In this document: in pieces, positions 24,676 to 33,357 of the stretch
Layout of the letters: each line of letters starts with the position of its first letter
How positions within the stretch are numbered: position 1 is the first letter of the stretch
NCBI GenBank assembly: GCA_041748175.1
Contig: JBGTDU010000033.1
Span: 1-43,591 of the forward strand
DNA: 43,591 nucleotides
Direction of reading: 5' to 3'
Source: JAHEJB01 sp041748175
Lineage (GTDB): Bacteria; Bacteroidota; Rhodothermia; Rhodothermales; Rubricoccaceae
Program-made: the position numbers and the translations under genes
Notes under the pieces: model-generated
Database searches by the model: none
Told to the model about the DNA's origin: nothing
The model's input: the letters and a program-made list of their open reading frames with translations, nothing else

Positions 24676-24760
24676 TGCAATCACTCCCACAATCCAAGTC
24701 TAACAGAGGGTCGCCGTCAGGCGGCGCGCGGCAACCCGTGGGCCCCAAGTCCGTACGTAC

Positions 24761-24801
24761 GAGATTGCCACGTCGGCGCAAGCGCCTCCTCGCAATGACG
24801 G
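24761..24801. repeat. Dispersed-type intergenic repeat (GAGATTGCC...TCGCAATGACGG)
   Basis: GAGATTGCCACGTCGGCGCA followed by AGCGCCTCCTCGCAATGACG. It matches the general form of an intergenic repeat I remember from unrelated bacterial genomes (GAGATTGCnnCGTCG...CCTCGCAATGACG). The central GGCGCAAGCGCC is a perfect small palindrome and the ends ATTGC / GCAAT are complementary, so it can fold. It lies between B2 and the convergent MATE gene. Confidence 0.6.
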
Positions 24802-24866
24802 GTCGCACGGATTCTCAGGGAGAGAAAACCGCCCGTACGCCCTCCGTACGCTATTGTCGGCAGACC

Positions 24867-26231
24867 TCACGCACGCCCGGCACCAACCATAAACCGAAAC
24901 CGCGCATTCAATAGCACGGCCGCCGTCGCAAGTCCGCCCGTGAGGCCCCACCAGATTCCCTTGGCTTCCATCCCGAAACCAAAAGCCAGAAGCAACGCCG
25001 TCCCAATCCCTACAACCCAGTATGCCCCCGCGCCGATCAACATGGGGAAACGCGTGTCCTTGAGCCCACGCAGGGCGCCAGAGGCAGTGGCCTGCGCGCC
25101 GTCGAAGACCTGGAACACGCCCGCAACGGCGAGCAGGCTCGCCGCAAGTTGGATGACGGCGGCGTCGGTCGGCCCAGCGGCGTTTTGCCCGGTGTAAAGC
25201 CAGACGACCCATTCGGGCCTGAACCAGAAGAGCGACGCCGAGCCAAGCATAAAAGCCGTGCCCATCGCGATGGCCGTCCATCCTGCCCATGCCTGGCCCG
25301 CCCGATCTCCAGAGCCCACGGCCTGCCCGACCCTCACCGTCGCCGCCATTCCAATTCCAAGCGGCACCATGAACGTGACGCTCGACGCGTTAAGCGCCAC
25401 CTGATGCGCCGCCAGCGCCGTTGTGCCGAAAAGGCCAACAATCAGTGTGGACGCTGAGAACAAGCCAGCCTCCAGCCCGAACTGCGCGCCGATGGGCCAG
25501 CCAAGTTTGAACAGCGTCCGAAAGTGCTCCCGATCCGGCTTGCGAAGGCCTGCGAATACGTGGTATTTCTTAAGAGCAGGCGCCGAGCGAACGTAGACGA
25601 CGAGCATCACGAGCATGCATCCCATCACGATGGCCGAGCTCCATCCACAGCCTGCCAGGCCCAGTGCGGGCAAGCCGAACTTGCCGTACATCAGAACCCA
25701 ATTCCCGAACACATTCAGGAGAACCGCGATCAAGGTTATCACGAGAACCGGCCGAGGCCGCGCGAGTCCCTCGCAGAAGCCCCGCAAGGCCGTGAACCAG
25801 AGGTTCGGGAGAATGCCCCAGCGGATGGCCGAGAGGTAACCGCTCGCCAGCGAGGCAGCATCCGGGTCTTGCCCCGCGGCAAGAAGAAACGGCTCGGAGA
25901 ATCCGAATACAAGCGTTAGCGGAATCCCAAGCGCCGTAGCCAGCCAGAGGCCCTGCCGAGCTGAGCGGCCAACCTCGGCTTCATCTCCCGCACCAGCGGC
26001 CTGCGCCACCATTGGGTTCACCGCCATAACCACGCCCATGCATATTAGCAGGAGGGTGAAGAAGAGCACGCTCCCCAGTACGCCCCCGGCCATGGCCGCC
26101 GTACCGAGCCGACCAATCATCATCACGTCGACGAAGCTCATCGCCATCTGGGCGAGCTGCGTAAGGGCGAGGGGCGCGGCCAAATAGAATGTGGCGCGTA
26201 CCTCGCTGCGGATGACCTGAACGGAGCGCAT
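24867..26231 (-). CDS. MATE family multidrug efflux transporter
   Basis: A 454-aa inner-membrane protein with twelve expected helices in two homologous MatE halves. The first half opens LAAPLALTQLAQMAMSFVDVMMIGRLGTAAMAGGVLG, the typical NorM/MATE start, with NPMVAQAAGAGDEAEVGRSARQG after the second helix. The second half has GLFGTTALAAHQVALNASSVTFMVPLGIGMAATVRVGQAVGSGD, again diagnostic. It exports cationic drugs or metabolites using a Na+ or H+ gradient; the substrate is not predictable. It is transcribed alone, divergently from the glycosyltransferase gene. Confidence 0.94.
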   Translation of the reverse strand: MRSVQVIRSEVRATFYLAAPLALTQLAQMAMSFVDVMMIGRLGTAAMAGGVLGSVLFFTLLLICMGVVMAVNPMVAQAAGAGDEAEVGRSARQGLWLATALGIPLTLVFGFSEPFLLAAGQDPDAASLASGYLSAIRWGILPNLWFTALRGFCEGLARPRPVLVITLIAVLLNVFGNWVLMYGKFGLPALGLAGCGWSSAIVMGCMLVMLVVYVRSAPALKKYHVFAGLRKPDREHFRTLFKLGWPIGAQFGLEAGLFSASTLIVGLFGTTALAAHQVALNASSVTFMVPLGIGMAATVRVGQAVGSGDRAGQAWAGWTAIAMGTAFMLGSASLFWFRPEWVVWLYTGQNAAGPTDAAVIQLAASLLAVAGVFQVFDGAQATASGALRGLKDTRFPMLIGAGAYWVVGIGTALLLAFGFGMEAKGIWWGLTGGLATAAVLLNARFRFMVGAGRA

Positions 26232-26356
26232 AGTGCGTGTCTACCCGAAGAAAGCGGAAAGCGCGGGAAGGTACGCGGCGTACGCTCCGCCCTTCGACTA
26301 CAGATTGCGCCGCTCTCTCGCCGTTCGCTTGAGCAATAAACGTATCTTGGATCTCT

Positions 26357-28489
26357 ATGCGCGCTACTCCCGTACAGACCACGTCGGTCTCCAAGACGAC
26401 GACCCAGACGCCGGATGTTTCGGTCATCATCGTCAATTACAACGTGCGGGAGTTTCTGGAACAGGCGCTCGAATCCGTAGAGCGCGCGGGCGTCGGGTTG
26501 TCCGTGGAAACGTTCGTGGTGGACAACGACTCGGCCGACGGCTCCACGCAGATGGTGCGCGAGCGTTTTCCGCAGGTCCATCTCATTGAAAACGAAGAGA
26601 ACGTCGGCTTTGCGACTGCAAACAACCAGGCCATCCGCGAAGCTTCCGGGCGGCACCTTCTGATTCTCAATCCGGATACGTTGCTTCAGGAGGACACGCT
26701 GCACGCTCTCGTCCGCTTCATGGACTCGCATCCTGATGCGGGCGCCGCCGGGTGCCGCATCCTCAACCCGGACGGGACCTTTGCGCCCGAAAGCCGTCGA
26801 TCGTTTCCTACGCCGTCGGTCGCGCTCTATCGCCTGACGGGGTTGAGTCGCTTCTTCCCCCGCAGCCCAATTTTTGGCCGGTATAACCTTACCTACCTGC
26901 CCATCGATCAGGAAAGTGAGGTCGACGCGCTATCCGGCTCCTGCATGATGGTGCGGCACGCGGCGCTCTACGAGAACGGGAGTACGGCAGAACGCGCCAG
27001 CACGATCGCGACGCCACAGAATGAGCCCACGTCTCGCGTCTCACCCGCCCAGGGAGCAGGCTTGCTCGACGAAGGCTTTTTTATGTATGGCGAGGATCTC
27101 GATTGGTGCTATCGGATTCAGCAACAGGCGTGGAAGATCTACTACACACCCACTACCCAGATCATCCATTACAAAGGCGAGAGCACGAAGAAGGGTGAGC
27201 TGAGGTATGTGCGCCTTTTCTACGGCGCGATGCTGCGCTTCGTGGAGAAACATTTCAGCGCCAACCCGGAGTCGGGCATGCTGAGGCGAAACAGTTCGCG
27301 ATTGCTCGCGCTGGGAATTCGGCTTGGGATCCTCTTCAGAGCTTTACTCACGTTCTCCGGGCGGGCCTTCGCTGCGGCGGGGCCGGTCTTGCTCGAACTC
27401 CTTCTCGTTTTCGGGGTGATGGCGGCAACGGCCCGTCTGTGGTCGACGGCATTTGGTTCGTGGTTTTATGTCGCCGTTATTCCCGCGTACGCGGCGACGG
27501 CCGTGTTGGGCGTGGCCTTGTCGGGAGGATATCGGCGGGGTCGCCACCTGCATCTTCGGCCCGTAATTGCCGGCCTTGCCGGATCCCTGCTCGTCGTCGC
27601 GACGCTGTCTTTTTTCGTGACGGACATTGCCTTTTCCCGAGCCGTGCTGCTCCTCGGGTATGTGGCAGCAGGGGCTCTTTTGATATCGAAGCGGTTACTC
27701 CAACGCATCCGAAGCAAAGATCTCCGGCGAACGCTTCTGGTGGGATCGCCCAATGAAGCCCGTCGTCTACGCCGTCTTGTAGGGCGAAGCATGAGGCCCT
27801 CGACCTTGCTGCTCGGTTTTGTTGGCAACAAGGGTGGGCAGACCGTTGATGACTCCATAGAACACTTGGGGCATACCCGACATCTGCGGGATCTGGTTCG
27901 CTTACAGTCGGTGGACGATGTCGTTTTCGCCGCCGATTCGCTTTCCAACACGGCTATCCTTGGACACATGCGCCAGCTCCGCGATTTGCCGGTGCAGTTC
28001 AAAATCCTCGCCTCGGGCCGTGACCGGATCATTGGGAAGGCATCGGTTGAGGACTTCTCCGTGCCGTTCATGTCGGCCGAGCGTGCCGTGGCCCCACTCC
28101 GCTCGGCGCTCTCCCGCCGCCTCCTCGAGGTGCCTGTTGCGCTGGCAGGCGTTGCCATTCATCCGCTGGTGAAACTGCTGGCGCGTCTTTCGTCTTCGAG
28201 TCGCCTCCGAGCGGTTGCGTCCGTCACGGCACGCATGCCATCCGTTCTTGCAGGGCGACGAGCATTGGTGGGCTTCGACTCGTCGCATCACCATCCGCCG
28301 GAAGATTGGGGCTTGCAACCTGGCGTCGTTTCTATCCTGGATACGATACCGAACCCGCCTGATTCCATCGTCGAAACCCACCGCGCGTACTGGTTTTATG
28401 CTCGCAACCAATCGTTGGTGCTGGACCTGGAGATTCTTTTCCGGGCCTTGCCCGTCAAGAGCTCAGCACCACGAGCGCCTCAGGCGTAG
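26357..28489 (+). CDS. Fusion of GT2 glycosyltransferase with a degenerate polyprenyl glycosylphosphotransferase-like region
   Basis: A 710-aa protein. Residues ~20-290 form a GT2 (WbbL/rhamnosyltransferase-like) domain: VSVIIVNYNV, VVDNDSADGS, NPDTLL and GEDLDWCYRI. About 30 low-complexity residues (NGSTAERAST...) interrupt it near 208-237. Several membrane helices follow (~320-460). Next is a FlaA1-like nucleotide-binding region (RRTLLVGSPNEARRLRRL...DDVVFAADSLS, ~475-560). The last ~110 residues resemble only the end of a bacterial sugar transferase (ARMPSVLAGRRALVGF, LQPGVVSILDT, SLVLDLEILFRAL). The catalytic part of that transferase, with its K-R-S/T motif, is missing, so the GT2 domain is probably the only active one. 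It is likely a membrane enzyme of surface-polysaccharide synthesis. Confidence 0.85.
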   Translation: MRATPVQTTSVSKTTTQTPDVSVIIVNYNVREFLEQALESVERAGVGLSVETFVVDNDSADGSTQMVRERFPQVHLIENEENVGFATANNQAIREASGRHLLILNPDTLLQEDTLHALVRFMDSHPDAGAAGCRILNPDGTFAPESRRSFPTPSVALYRLTGLSRFFPRSPIFGRYNLTYLPIDQESEVDALSGSCMMVRHAALYENGSTAERASTIATPQNEPTSRVSPAQGAGLLDEGFFMYGEDLDWCYRIQQQAWKIYYTPTTQIIHYKGESTKKGELRYVRLFYGAMLRFVEKHFSANPESGMLRRNSSRLLALGIRLGILFRALLTFSGRAFAAAGPVLLELLLVFGVMAATARLWSTAFGSWFYVAVIPAYAATAVLGVALSGGYRRGRHLHLRPVIAGLAGSLLVVATLSFFVTDIAFSRAVLLLGYVAAGALLISKRLLQRIRSKDLRRTLLVGSPNEARRLRRLVGRSMRPSTLLLGFVGNKGGQTVDDSIEHLGHTRHLRDLVRLQSVDDVVFAADSLSNTAILGHMRQLRDLPVQFKILASGRDRIIGKASVEDFSVPFMSAERAVAPLRSALSRRLLEVPVALAGVAIHPLVKLLARLSSSSRLRAVASVTARMPSVLAGRRALVGFDSSHHHPPEDWGLQPGVVSILDTIPNPPDSIVETHRAYWFYARNQSLVLDLEILFRALPVKSSAPRAPQA

Positions 28490-28531
28490 CTTGTACGAAC
28501 GGTCGAACACTACGAGAAGGACGTTATCGGC

Positions 28532-29524
28532 ATGGCCCAGCTCCTGGAATTTGAGAAGCCACTCGTAGACCTCGAAGAGAAGCTCGGCGAGTTGCGTGCC
28601 TTCCAGGCCGAGGATGGAACGGTTGATCTCTCCGAGCAAATCGGTGCGCTTGAGTTGCGCGTGGAGACGCTCAGGAGTTCCATCTACAGGAGCCTCACGC
28701 GCTGGCAACGCGTCCAGCTGGCGCGCCACCCGGACCGCCCGTACACGCTCGACTACATTGGCTCGCTGACTTCAAACTTTCGTGAGCTGCACGGCGACCG
28801 GCTTTTTGGCGACGACCGGGCGCTCGTAGGTGGCTTTGCCACATTCGAGGGGCAACGATACGGCACCGCCGACCGCACGGTGGTTGTCATAGGCCATCAG
28901 AAAGGCCGAGATACCAAGCAACGAAAGGAGCGCCGATTCGGGATGCCTAACCCCGAAGGCTACCGAAAGGCCAAACGGCTCATGGAGCTGGCCGCGAAGT
29001 TCGGCAAGCCCATCATCACGTTTCTCGATACTCCCGGTGCCTACCCTGGGCTCGAGGCAGAAGAGCGCGGACAGGCCGAGGCCATCGCTCGCAACCTGCT
29101 CGTCATGGCAAGGCTTCCGGTTCCTATTGTCGTCGTTGTCATTGGCGAGGGCGCGTCGGGCGGCGCGCTGGGGATTGGTGTTGGGGATCGCGTGCTGATG
29201 CTTGAGAACGCGTGGTATTCCGTCATCTCGCCCGAAAGCTGCTCATCTATCCTGTGGCGCTCGTGGGATTTCAAAGAGGATGCAGCGCGAGCGCTTAAGC
29301 TCACGGCGACGGACCTCATCGTGCACGGGGTGATTGATGAGATTATCCCGGAGCCAACGGGCGGAGCGCATACGCACACGGGCAGGACGTTCGACGCGGT
29401 CGGCAAGTCAATCGCCAGCAATCTTGACGAGCTCCTTGCCCTGTCCTCCGACGAGCTTCTCGAGAAACGTCTCGCCAAGTTTGACGCGATGGGCTCCTTC
29501 GACGAACGCCCACTCCAGGGATGA
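28532..29524 (+). CDS. accA: Acetyl-CoA carboxylase carboxyltransferase subunit alpha
   Basis: A 330-aa alpha subunit of the carboxyltransferase that makes malonyl-CoA for fatty-acid synthesis. Typical features are the N-terminal coiled LLEFEKPLVDLEEKLGELR, WQRVQLARHPDRPYTLDYI, GDRLFGDDRALVGGFA, the crotonase-like core FGMPNPEGYRKAKRLMELAAKFGKPIITFLDTPGAYPGLEAEERGQ and GEGASGGALGIGVGDRVLMLENAWYSVISPE. Length is standard. Its stop overlaps the thioesterase start (ATGA), so translation is coupled. No accD is seen in the window. Confidence 0.97.
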   Translation: MAQLLEFEKPLVDLEEKLGELRAFQAEDGTVDLSEQIGALELRVETLRSSIYRSLTRWQRVQLARHPDRPYTLDYIGSLTSNFRELHGDRLFGDDRALVGGFATFEGQRYGTADRTVVVIGHQKGRDTKQRKERRFGMPNPEGYRKAKRLMELAAKFGKPIITFLDTPGAYPGLEAEERGQAEAIARNLLVMARLPVPIVVVVIGEGASGGALGIGVGDRVLMLENAWYSVISPESCSSILWRSWDFKEDAARALKLTATDLIVHGVIDEIIPEPTGGAHTHTGRTFDAVGKSIASNLDELLALSSDELLEKRLAKFDAMGSFDERPLQG

Positions 29525-29952
29525 TTCGCCACGTGTACCGCCGCCGCGTACGCTACCGCGAGTGCGACCCGATGAGCGTCGCCTATCACACCTTCTACCT
29601 CGATTACTTCGAGGAGGCGCGCACCGAGGCCTTGCGCGACATCGGCCTGCCCTACAAGCAGCTCGAGGACGGCGGCGTCATTATGCCCGTCATCGAGGCG
29701 TCCGTCCGCTACCTCGCCCCCGCCCGGTACGACGACATGCTGGAGATTGAGACGACATTTGCCGAGATTCCGCGGGTCCGTGTGCCCATCTCCTATGCCA
29801 TCCGCCGCGAAAACGACGACACCCTGCTCGCGACGGGAACTGTGGTTCTCTGTTTTGTAGATGCCGCCCGCGGTCGGCCCATCCAGGCCCCGGACGCAAT
29901 CCGCGAGGTCTTTTCGAACGAGTTCTCCAAAACAAAGGAGACAAGAGCGTGA
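29521..29952 (+). CDS. Hotdog-fold acyl-CoA thioesterase (YbgC/4HBT family)
   Basis: A 143-aa hotdog-fold protein. The active-site block RVRYRECDPMSVAYHTFYLDYFEEARTEALRDIG matches the 4-hydroxybenzoyl-CoA thioesterase/YbgC family (catalytic Asp in ECDPM; helix YLDYFEEART). It presumably hydrolyses short- or medium-chain acyl-CoA. It overlaps accA by 4 bp at its start and the DUF3052 gene by 4 bp at its end, suggesting a role in lipid metabolism. Confidence 0.88.
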   Translation: MIRHVYRRRVRYRECDPMSVAYHTFYLDYFEEARTEALRDIGLPYKQLEDGGVIMPVIEASVRYLAPARYDDMLEIETTFAEIPRVRVPISYAIRRENDDTLLATGTVVLCFVDAARGRPIQAPDAIREVFSNEFSKTKETRA

Positions 29953-30356
29953 GCCCAACAGGATACTCAGGAACGCCACTCGCACAGAAACTCGGGTTCA
30001 AACCTGGCCATACCGTCTACCTCGAAAATGCGCCGGCGAACTACGCCGAGCTGGTTACCCCGCTGCCCGCGAACATCTCGTTCGCCACAACCGCCAGCGG
30101 AGTTAACCTCATTCATCTCTTTTCAAGCAGCGCCGTCGAGCTCTCTGAGAGCCTGCCTCGCTTTTTGGCAGCCATTCGCCGCGACGGGATGATCTGGGTG
30201 TTGTGGCCCAAGCGCGCTTCAAAGATGCCAACGGATATCACGGAGGATGTCATCCGCGAAATCGCGCTGCCACTGGGGCTCGTCGATGTAAAAGTGTGCG
30301 CGGTGTATGACGTGTGGTCGGGCCTGAAACTCGTCATCCGCAAAGAACTGCGCTGA
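29949..30356 (+). CDS. DUF3052 family protein
   Basis: A 135-aa small protein beginning GYSGTPLAQKLGFKPGHTVYLENAP and containing RRDGMIWVLWPKRASKMPTDITEDVIREIALPLGLVDVKVCAVYDVWSGLKLV. These are the conserved DUF3052 blocks (W-P-K and GLVDVKVCA). Function unknown; cytosolic. It starts with GTG overlapping the thioesterase stop (GTGA) and ends 3 bp before nadC, so it is part of the same tight operon. Confidence 0.88.
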   Translation: MSPTGYSGTPLAQKLGFKPGHTVYLENAPANYAELVTPLPANISFATTASGVNLIHLFSSSAVELSESLPRFLAAIRRDGMIWVLWPKRASKMPTDITEDVIREIALPLGLVDVKVCAVYDVWSGLKLVIRKELR

Positions 30357-30359
30357 ACC

Positions 30360-31247
30360 GTGCTCCCCATCCCCGATTCCATAGCCGAAAACGTTGCCAG
30401 CCTCATCGCACGGGCGCTCGCCGAGGATGTAGGAAGCGGAGACGTGACCACGTTGGCCACCATCCCGGCCGAAAAGCGTGCGACCGCAAGGTTTCTCTTC
30501 AAAGAAGACGGCGTCGTAGCTGGGCTTGCCGTGTCTGAGCGGGTCTTTGCAGCGGTCGATGAAACGCTGGAAATCTCGTGGTCGGTGTCCGAAGGTGACG
30601 CAACAAGCGCGGGTACTTTTTTCGGTGAAGTTTGCGGCGCGGCGCGTTCGATCCTTACGGCTGAACGCCTCGCCCTCAACCTGATGCAGCGAATGAGCGG
30701 CATCGCCACGGCCTCGCGGAGGATGGCGGAGGCTGCTTGGCCCGCAACGATTCTTGATACGCGGAAAACTGCGCCTGGCCTTCGGCTGCTCGACAAGTGG
30801 GCCGTCCGGCTTGGCGGTGGCGGAAATCATCGCACGGGCCTTTTCGACATGATCCTGATCAAGGACAATCACATTGCGTCGGCGGGCGGCATCGAAGCGG
30901 CCATCCGCGCTGCGCGTTCCTACCTCCAGGACCGCAATCTCGACCTTCCCGTCGAAATCGAAACGCGGACCCTTGCCGAAGTCGACGAAGTGCTGCGGGT
31001 CGGAAGAGTTGACCGCATCATGCTGGACAACATGACGCACCGGAGGGAACGCGGGTTCGATACCTCTATGCTGGCCGAGGCGGTTCGACGTGTAGACCGC
31101 CTGTTCGAAACGGAAGCCTCTGGAAATGTGACGCTGGAAACTGTTCCAGCAATCGCCGCGACGGGTGTAGACTTCATCTCCAGCGGGGCACTGACTCATT
31201 CCGTACGTGCACTGGATATCTCACTCAAGATCACTGTGGCGGACTAA
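30360..31247 (+). CDS. nadC: Nicotinate-nucleotide pyrophosphorylase (carboxylating)
   Basis: A 295-aa quinolinate phosphoribosyltransferase of NAD biosynthesis: quinolinate + PRPP gives nicotinate mononucleotide. The diagnostic blocks are ALAEDVGSGDVTTLATIP near the N-terminus, LNLMQRMSGIAT, ILDTRKTAPGLRLLDKWAVRLGGGGNHRTGLFDMILIKDNHI and the C-terminal DRIMLDNM...SGALTHSVRALDISLKI. Active-site basic residues are intact. The GTG start lies 3 bp after the DUF3052 stop. Confidence 0.97.
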   Translation: MLPIPDSIAENVASLIARALAEDVGSGDVTTLATIPAEKRATARFLFKEDGVVAGLAVSERVFAAVDETLEISWSVSEGDATSAGTFFGEVCGAARSILTAERLALNLMQRMSGIATASRRMAEAAWPATILDTRKTAPGLRLLDKWAVRLGGGGNHRTGLFDMILIKDNHIASAGGIEAAIRAARSYLQDRNLDLPVEIETRTLAEVDEVLRVGRVDRIMLDNMTHRRERGFDTSMLAEAVRRVDRLFETEASGNVTLETVPAIAATGVDFISSGALTHSVRALDISLKITVAD

Positions 31248-31332
31248 ACTTCAATTCCGTGCAAATGCCTTGCATACTGGGTGCGGCGGTGCGTTCTTTC
31301 CATTGATTGAACTCCTCTAACTGAGAAAACGA

Positions 31333-32625
31333 ATGCGCTCCGGCTTAGTAATTGTCTTGCTTCTCGCTGCTTCTTTTTCGGCTTCGGCCCAGTCCGACAA
31401 CATGAGCCTGGTTGGTCAACTCGATCCCCGTCCCGGCGACTCATACTCAGACATCTGGACGTACGTCGGGCCCGACGGGCGGGAGTACGCCCTTCTAGCC
31501 TCATGGCAAAACGGAGGCCTTAATGTTATCGACGTCACCGACGACATCCCCGTAGCAGAGGCGTATATCCCGATGAACGGTGACGGTAGCGATGTCGAGG
31601 CGTACGGCCACTACACCTACCTCACTTCCAACAACAACCCCACACTGATCATCGACATCGAGGATCCTGAGAACCCGACGGCCGTCGGCACCTTTGAGGG
31701 GGGCTTCCACACCCTTAGCATCGTAGATGGATACCTCTATGGGAACGGCAACGGCGGCGTAGAGATCTACGATCTCGCCGATCCCGAGAATCCCTCGTTC
31801 GTGGGGAATTACAGCCCGTACTACGTCCATGACGTCCTCGTCCGCAACGACACGATGTATACCGCCGGAATCTTCGGCGATGGAATTGACATCGTTGACG
31901 TTTCCAACAAGGCGAACCCAACGATGATCGCGCGCTTTGATTACCCTGGCAGTGGGGTGCACAACTTCTGCTCGGACCCGAGCGGTTCCTACCTCTATGT
32001 CGGCGACGAGATCGGCTCGGGGCAGTGGACGCGGATCTTCGACGTCCGCGACGCAGACAACGTCGAGTTGTTGGGCGAGATCATCGTGGACTCGGGCTCA
32101 ACGGTGCACAACTGCCACACGAAGGATAACCTCCTCTACCTCGCCCACTACAACAGAGGAGCGTGGGTGTTCGACATATCGGACCCAGTGAACCCGGCGC
32201 AGCTCGCCTTCTACGATGGGCCAGGGCAAGGATCAACGTGGACGGTGAATCCACACCTCCCTTCCGGGAAGATCGTTGCCTCCGACATTGGGAACGGGCT
32301 CCTCGTCCTCCGCGTGGACATCTTGCCAACGGCAACGAATCCAGACGAGCCCGAACTCCCAAGCACATTCGCACTGGAAGCCGCGTACCCTAATCCGTTC
32401 AACCCAAGCACGACGCTTCGCTTTACGCTGGATGCCGATGCTGAAGTCCGGCTGACGGTCACGGACGCACTGGGCCGAGAGGTCGCGCTTGTTGTGGAAG
32501 GGACGTACGCGTCGGGCCAGCACGAAGCCGTCTTTGACGCCACGAACCTGCCGAGTGGGCTTTACCTGGTACGCCTTGAATCCGAAGGACGTACCGAGTC
32601 GCAGCGCATCACCTTGCTGAAATAG
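31333..32625 (+). CDS. Secreted LVIVD-repeat protein with C-terminal sorting domain
   Basis: A 430-aa exported protein. The signal peptide ends SASAQ (about residue 20). Residues ~25-330 contain LVIVD-type propeller repeats of the choice-of-anchor-B style: GGLNVIDVTD, PTLIIDIEDPENPTAVGTF, GGVEIYDLADPENPSFVGNY, DGIDIVDVSNKANPTMIARF and GAWVFDISDPVNPAQLAFY. The last ~85 residues are a type IX-like sorting domain (AAYPNPFNPSTTLRFTL...RITLLK) closely related to that of the 18688 gene. Ligand or function unknown; a surface or extracellular location is inferred. It is preceded by an 85-bp gap after nadC. Confidence 0.88.
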   Translation: MRSGLVIVLLLAASFSASAQSDNMSLVGQLDPRPGDSYSDIWTYVGPDGREYALLASWQNGGLNVIDVTDDIPVAEAYIPMNGDGSDVEAYGHYTYLTSNNNPTLIIDIEDPENPTAVGTFEGGFHTLSIVDGYLYGNGNGGVEIYDLADPENPSFVGNYSPYYVHDVLVRNDTMYTAGIFGDGIDIVDVSNKANPTMIARFDYPGSGVHNFCSDPSGSYLYVGDEIGSGQWTRIFDVRDADNVELLGEIIVDSGSTVHNCHTKDNLLYLAHYNRGAWVFDISDPVNPAQLAFYDGPGQGSTWTVNPHLPSGKIVASDIGNGLLVLRVDILPTATNPDEPELPSTFALEAAYPNPFNPSTTLRFTLDADAEVRLTVTDALGREVALVVEGTYASGQHEAVFDATNLPSGLYLVRLESEGRTESQRITLLK

Positions 32626-32659
32626 CCATCATCCTCCCCTTTCGTTCGGAATCCTCCTC

Positions 32660-33139
32660 TCAAACGTGGCGGTGCTTTCGTGGAGGCGGCGGCTGGCGAC
32701 TCGGCAACGCGGCGGGATCGACAATCTCATACTGGATCTGCGCCAACCCGCTGAAGCCCAATCGTCGCGCGGCTTCCCCCGAGAGGTCGAGCTGACGCCC
32801 TCGCACAAACGGGCCCCGGTCGTTAATCCGAACGATGATGGTCTGGCCGTTCCGGTTGTTCGAGACCCGCACAAGCGTCCCAAACGGAAGCGATCGGTGG
32901 GCGGCCGTAACGGCGTTGTGGTTGTATCGCTCGCCATTCGCTGTAAGGTTGCCGTGCAGCGAGCCGGCGTAACGGCTGGCAACGCCGCTACTCAGGACGC
33001 GATCTGCAGCACGCTGTCCACCCGGCGCGATGCGTTCGATGCGCTCGACCTGCCGGCTTGCATCATCGGACTGTGCCTGCGAGGGGCCCGCTAGAAGCAA
33101 CGCCGCGCCTGCGGCCGCTAGCCATGTAGTTCGCTTCAT
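32660..33139 (-). CDS. rlpA: RlpA-like septal ring lytic transglycosylase
   Basis: A 159-aa exported double-psi beta-barrel protein. The signal peptide MKRTTWLAAAGAALLLAGPSQAQ precedes a linker and then the RlpA core: ASRYAGSLHGNLTANGERYN, LPFGTLVRVSNNRNGQTIIVRINDRGPFVRGRQLDLSGEAARRLGF. This includes the catalytic-type Asp in NDRGPF and the LDLS motif. It should cleave denuded glycan strands of peptidoglycan or bind cell wall. No SPOR domain is present, so it is the short form. The ATG at 33139 was chosen; another ATG lies at 33145, and the frame to 33229 lacks a better signal peptide. The product ends in a His/Pro-rich tail. Confidence 0.9.
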   Translation of the reverse strand: MKRTTWLAAAGAALLLAGPSQAQSDDASRQVERIERIAPGGQRAADRVLSSGVASRYAGSLHGNLTANGERYNHNAVTAAHRSLPFGTLVRVSNNRNGQTIIVRINDRGPFVRGRQLDLSGEAARRLGFSGLAQIQYEIVDPAALPSRQPPPPRKHRHV

Positions 33140-33240
33140 GATCATCGGAGAATGGCGTGGTCGGGTGACAATCCTTCTCGTACCGAACGTCGCGAGAAGA
33201 TATGGAAACAAGACAAACCGCGAAAACATCTCGTCTGGCG

Positions 33241-33277
33241 GCCGGTGCCACCCTGCCAGGTACCTGGGTGTTCCGGC
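33241..33277. repeat. Interrupted dyad with central 12-bp palindrome in the rlpA/plsY divergent spacer
   Basis: GCCGG (33241-33245)/CCGGC (33273-33277) and CACCC (33249-33253)/GGGTG (33266-33270) flank a region containing the perfect palindrome CCAGGTACCTGG (33256-33267). It lies between the rlpA start and the plsY start, where a regulator could bind; no function can be assigned. Confidence 0.4.
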
Positions 33278-33357
33278 TTAACGGTTTCTTATCCATCTTC
33301 TGTGGGCGCCTTCATCGAACAGGAACCCGTATTTTCCGCAATCGCCTTTCCTCCATC

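Noticed and set aside
26232..26245. TAGTGCGTGTC beside the MATE start as another heptamer element
   Set aside because: Only one and a half words and no facing arm; too short to separate from chance.
26330..26356. TATCTTGG just before the glycosyltransferase start as a promoter -7 box
   Set aside because: It resembles the Bacteroidota TAnnTTTG box but no -33 TTTG is at the right distance, so it was not listed as a feature.
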